Notes under the pieces: model-generated
The model's input: only the letters and a program-made list of their open reading frames with translations
Database searches by the model: none
What the model was told of the DNA's origin: nothing
Part shown: positions 5,535 to 7,229 of the stretch, in pieces
Position numbering within the stretch: position 1 is the first letter of the stretch
Layout of the letters: every line of letters begins with the position of its first letter
Program-made: the position numbers and the translations under genes
Assembly (NCBI GenBank): GCA_031260745.1
Contig: JAISKY010000194.1
Span: forward strand, 1-7,229
Source: Oscillospiraceae bacterium
GTDB lineage: Bacteria; Bacillota; Clostridia; Oscillospirales; Oscillospiraceae
Reading direction: 5' to 3'
Length of the DNA stretch: 7,229 bases

Positions 5535-6815
5535 TTACGGCCAGTTGGGTTTCGGGAAAATCGGGGCGGCGGTGCGATGGTCGGAATTGTCCGTTACCTC
5601 GAAAATACCGCTCTGCCATTGACCGATGTTACCAAGGTAGCACTCCGGCGCGAGCATATTGTTGATGAAATACACATCGCCCATAACAGAGTCAAAATGG
5701 TTGTTCTTCATATAGTTGATAATGGTCGCGTTATCCAGCGTTCCGGTCTTTTCGATGGACTGCTGTAATATCTGTAAGCCCGTATAATACGGAAGATGTC
5801 CCCACCAGTCAATAGAAACCGCGGGTTGGTCAGCGTACTTTGCCAGGAAACGCGCCGCGAAGTCCTTAGCGGCTTCGGAACTCTTTACATTCCAACCGCC
5901 CCACGACATCATTCCCTCAACGGCTTCTTCGCCGCCTAACGCGCCTTTGCAGAACTCAAAGTTTCCGCCGGGTCCGATTAGGAATACGTCCGGGTTGTAA
6001 CCCAGCGCCTGTGACTGTCCTACCGCGAGGAATCCCTGGTCGGGATAAGCGAACACTAAGAACGCCTGCGCTCCGCTAGCCTTAGCGTCGTTGATAATCG
6101 GAGTCATATCCTGAATGTCAGGCGGAACGCTTTTCATTCCCTTGATTTCGATTCCGGCGTCCTTGAACGCGGGTTCCGCAGCCGTACTGTACTCCGTGCC
6201 GTGCAAGTCCTCTATGTATACGATATACGCGGATTTGATATTGCCCTCGTTCAATACGTCAACAAGCGCGGGGATTTGCGTATCGGAGAAATTCAGCGTA
6301 GAGAAGAACCCGGGGTTTTTCTCAATATACTCTTTAAGCGTGGTACTGCCGCCCTCCGCGCCAATCATTACGTAGCCGTATTTTTCGGCAATCGGCACAG
6401 CCGCGTACAGGAACGCCGTGCTGACCGGAGGAAGCAGAAAATCAACCTTGTCCTCAAGAATCAGCTTCTCGTACAACCGCGTCATCGTTCCGAGGTCGGA
6501 TTTGTCGTCGTAGATAAGGAGTTCCACCGGAAGTTTCTTTCCGTATTCCTCAACGAAGATACCGCCGGCGGCGTTTACTTCGTCAGCCCACAGACGATAG
6601 ATTGGTCCGAACGCGGTTTCGTCGAAAACCGCGAATACTCCGCTCTGGGAGCGTACTCCGCCGATAATAATTTTCTCTTTGGACGCGTCCACGGGCTTAG
6701 TCGTAGCCGTACCGCCCGAAGTTGCGGCGGTATCTCCGTTGCCCGACGAGGTACAGCCCGCGAATATGGCAACTACAAATAACATTGCCATCAACAGGGA
6801 TAGTGCTTTTTTCAA
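5535..6815 (-). CDS. livJ: Liv-type ABC importer, substrate-binding lipoprotein
   Basis: Extracytoplasmic receptor that captures the solute and delivers it to LivHM. 426 residues. A lipoprotein signal peptide covers 1-20 (KK, hydrophobic 5-19) with lipobox IFAGC and the lipid-carrying Cys21, followed by a Ser/Thr/Gly-rich tether to about 45. The rest is a type-I periplasmic-binding fold of the Peripla_BP_6 class: opening IIIGGVRSQSG (49-59), DEVNAAGGI (78-86), IYDDKSD (101-107), PPVSTAFLYAAVPIAEKYG (129-147), and a Trp/Tyr-rich region near 305-345 (WGGW, DWW, PYY). Start: TTG at 6815. AGGAGG is 8 bases upstream, an in-frame TAG lies just ahead, and the TTG gives a normal KK-bearing signal peptide; Met9 would cut it short. 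First gene of the transporter operon, with its own promoter. The ligand cannot be read from the sequence: branched-chain or aromatic amino acids, methionine, or another small amide are all possible. Confidence 0.92.
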   Translation of the reverse strand: MKKALSLLMAMLFVVAIFAGCTSSGNGDTAATSGGTATTKPVDASKEKIIIGGVRSQSGVFAVFDETAFGPIYRLWADEVNAAGGIFVEEYGKKLPVELLIYDDKSDLGTMTRLYEKLILEDKVDFLLPPVSTAFLYAAVPIAEKYGYVMIGAEGGSTTLKEYIEKNPGFFSTLNFSDTQIPALVDVLNEGNIKSAYIVYIEDLHGTEYSTAAEPAFKDAGIEIKGMKSVPPDIQDMTPIINDAKASGAQAFLVFAYPDQGFLAVGQSQALGYNPDVFLIGPGGNFEFCKGALGGEEAVEGMMSWGGWNVKSSEAAKDFAARFLAKYADQPAVSIDWWGHLPYYTGLQILQQSIEKTGTLDNATIINYMKNNHFDSVMGDVYFINNMLAPECYLGNIGQWQSGIFEVTDNSDHRTAAPIFPKPNWP

Positions 6816-6823
6816 GTGTTTGT

Positions 6824-6829
6824 CCTCCT
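6824..6829 (-). promoter_or_regulatory. Ribosome binding site deciding the livJ TTG start
   Basis: A perfect AGGAGG on the minus strand, 8 bases before the TTG at 6815-6813. An in-frame TAG overlaps the site, so no upstream start is possible. Confidence 0.88.
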
Positions 6830-6855
6830 AATAAATATGTTACTAAATTATTAAT

Positions 6856-6884
6856 AGCATATCACAGTTTTTGTAATTTGTCAA
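6856..6884 (-). promoter_or_regulatory. livJ operon promoter
   Basis: Minus strand: -35 TTGACA (6884-6879), a 17-base spacer, and -10 TATGCT (6861-6856) preceded by TGA (extended -10). Start of transcription near 6849, leaving a leader of about 34 bases that contains only the ribosome binding site. Just upstream, AGTAT (6884-6888) and ATACT (6894-6898) form a short inverted repeat touching the -35 edge, a weak operator candidate. Confidence 0.82.
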
Positions 6885-7076
6885 GTATTATTTATACTGA
6901 ACCGCGGACGTTCAAAAACACAGGATTATCCGTAACAGGCAAGCGTACATCGCGATTGTTTGTATCGCTCTGTCTTACATTCCATTTCTCTTTTTCTAAT
7001 TTTATCCGCTTAATATTCGCACAAAATTTGCATCACAAATAATCATCTGATGTATTACAAAATATCCAATAAACGG
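6885..7076. other. Noncoding stretch between divergent promoters
   Basis: A region of about 190 bases, much of it AT-rich, between the livJ promoter (minus strand) and the plus-strand promoter at 7077. Short open frames entering it from livJ's opposite strand have no ribosome binding site and no recognisable protein character. The only structure noticed is a short inverted repeat ATTTG-CATCA-CAAAT at 7026-7040. A regulator of either promoter could bind here, but nothing specific supports it. Confidence 0.5.
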
Positions 7077-7105
7077 TTGACATTTTTCACTAGCTGTGAT
7101 ATAAT
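7077..7105 (+). promoter_or_regulatory. Perfect-consensus plus-strand promoter
   Basis: -35 TTGACA (7077-7082), exactly 17 bases, then -10 TATAAT (7100-7105) preceded by TGA. Transcription should begin near 7112 and run out of the window. It is divergent from the livJ operon and is the only well-supported plus-strand signal seen. The perfect match suggests a strongly expressed product. Confidence 0.85.
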
Positions 7106-7111
7106 CCTATA

Positions 7112-7229
7112 AACCTGCCTATAAAAGTCAAGCCCCAAAATGAAAAAGTTGAGGGATTTTTACGGCAGGCGAAAAAGGGTACGGCAAAGCGGACGGACGA
7201 GGTTGAGATTTTTTAACAACCGCCGCCTA
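7112..7229 (+). other. Start of an unidentified transcript (leader, small RNA or gene 5' end)
   Basis: About 118 bases follow the promoter before the window ends. A possible stem pairs CCTGCC (7114-7119) with GGCAGG (7164-7169). Inside it TCAA (7128-7131) could pair with TTGA (7149-7152), and CCC (7133-7135) with GGG (7153-7155), in a crossing, pseudoknot-like way. A further stem GGTTG (7201-7205) with CAACC (7217-7221) encloses a T-run. An open frame from ATG 7140 stays open for 30 codons to the edge, but has no ribosome binding site and encodes a very Arg/Lys-rich peptide, so I doubt it is translated. I could not match it to tmRNA, SRP RNA, RNase P RNA or a riboswitch class I know. It may be a structured leader or noncoding RNA. 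Confidence 0.35.

Noticed and set aside
6201..6782. Plus-strand open frame of 193 codons
   Set aside because: Opposite livJ, Arg-rich, no ribosome binding site; a shadow.
7140..7229. Possible small protein gene starting at ATG 7140
   Set aside because: No Shine-Dalgarno sequence ahead of the ATG and a peptide made largely of Arg/Lys; more likely part of an untranslated RNA. Kept only as a note in the transcript feature.

Overview
The window looks like part of a chromosome from a Gram-positive-type bacterium, probably a Firmicute of the Clostridia kind. The reasons are strong AGGAGG-class ribosome binding sites, consensus TTGACA-17-TATAAT promoters with a TGn extension, frequent TTG starts, and a substrate-binding protein that is a lipoprotein anchored through a lipobox cysteine. 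This placement is an inference; no rRNA or marker gene is present. All seven recognisable genes lie on the minus strand, so the window is read from right to left.

Right end (about 6816-7229): a noncoding region of just over 300 bases holds the livJ promoter (minus strand). It also holds a separate perfect-consensus promoter on the plus strand (7077-7105), whose transcript runs off the window edge and is not identified. Middle (2221-6815): a complete five-gene ABC importer of the hydrophobic/branched-chain amino acid (HAAT/Liv) type, in the order livJ (binding lipoprotein), livH and livM (permeases), livG and livF (ATPases). livJ and livH are separated by 164 bases containing a 98-bp imperfect inverted-repeat element. 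The other four genes are tightly packed, with gaps of 6 and 2 bases and one 14-base overlap. Four of the five transporter genes start with TTG or GTG, each with a well-placed Shine-Dalgarno sequence.

Left end (1-2103): two methionine-biosynthesis genes. metA encodes a homoserine O-acyltransferase with the catalytic Cys142/His235/Glu237 set and Glu111, the residue associated with acetyl-CoA use. It follows livF by 117 bases with no convincing promoter of its own, but with a nested inverted repeat in its leader. metY, cut by the window edge after 349 codons, encodes the PLP-dependent O-acetylhomoserine sulfhydrylase and has its own perfect promoter. Together they make homocysteine: homoserine to O-acetylhomoserine (MetA), then O-acetylhomoserine plus sulfide to homocysteine (MetY).

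The protein-coding content is ordinary. The points worth a second look are regulatory: the inverted-repeat element between livJ and livH, the folded metA leader, the palindrome over the metY -10 box, the unexplained plus-strand transcript at the right edge, and the possibility that the Liv transporter and metA share a transcript. I found no defence system, mobile element with a transposase, CRISPR array or tRNA.
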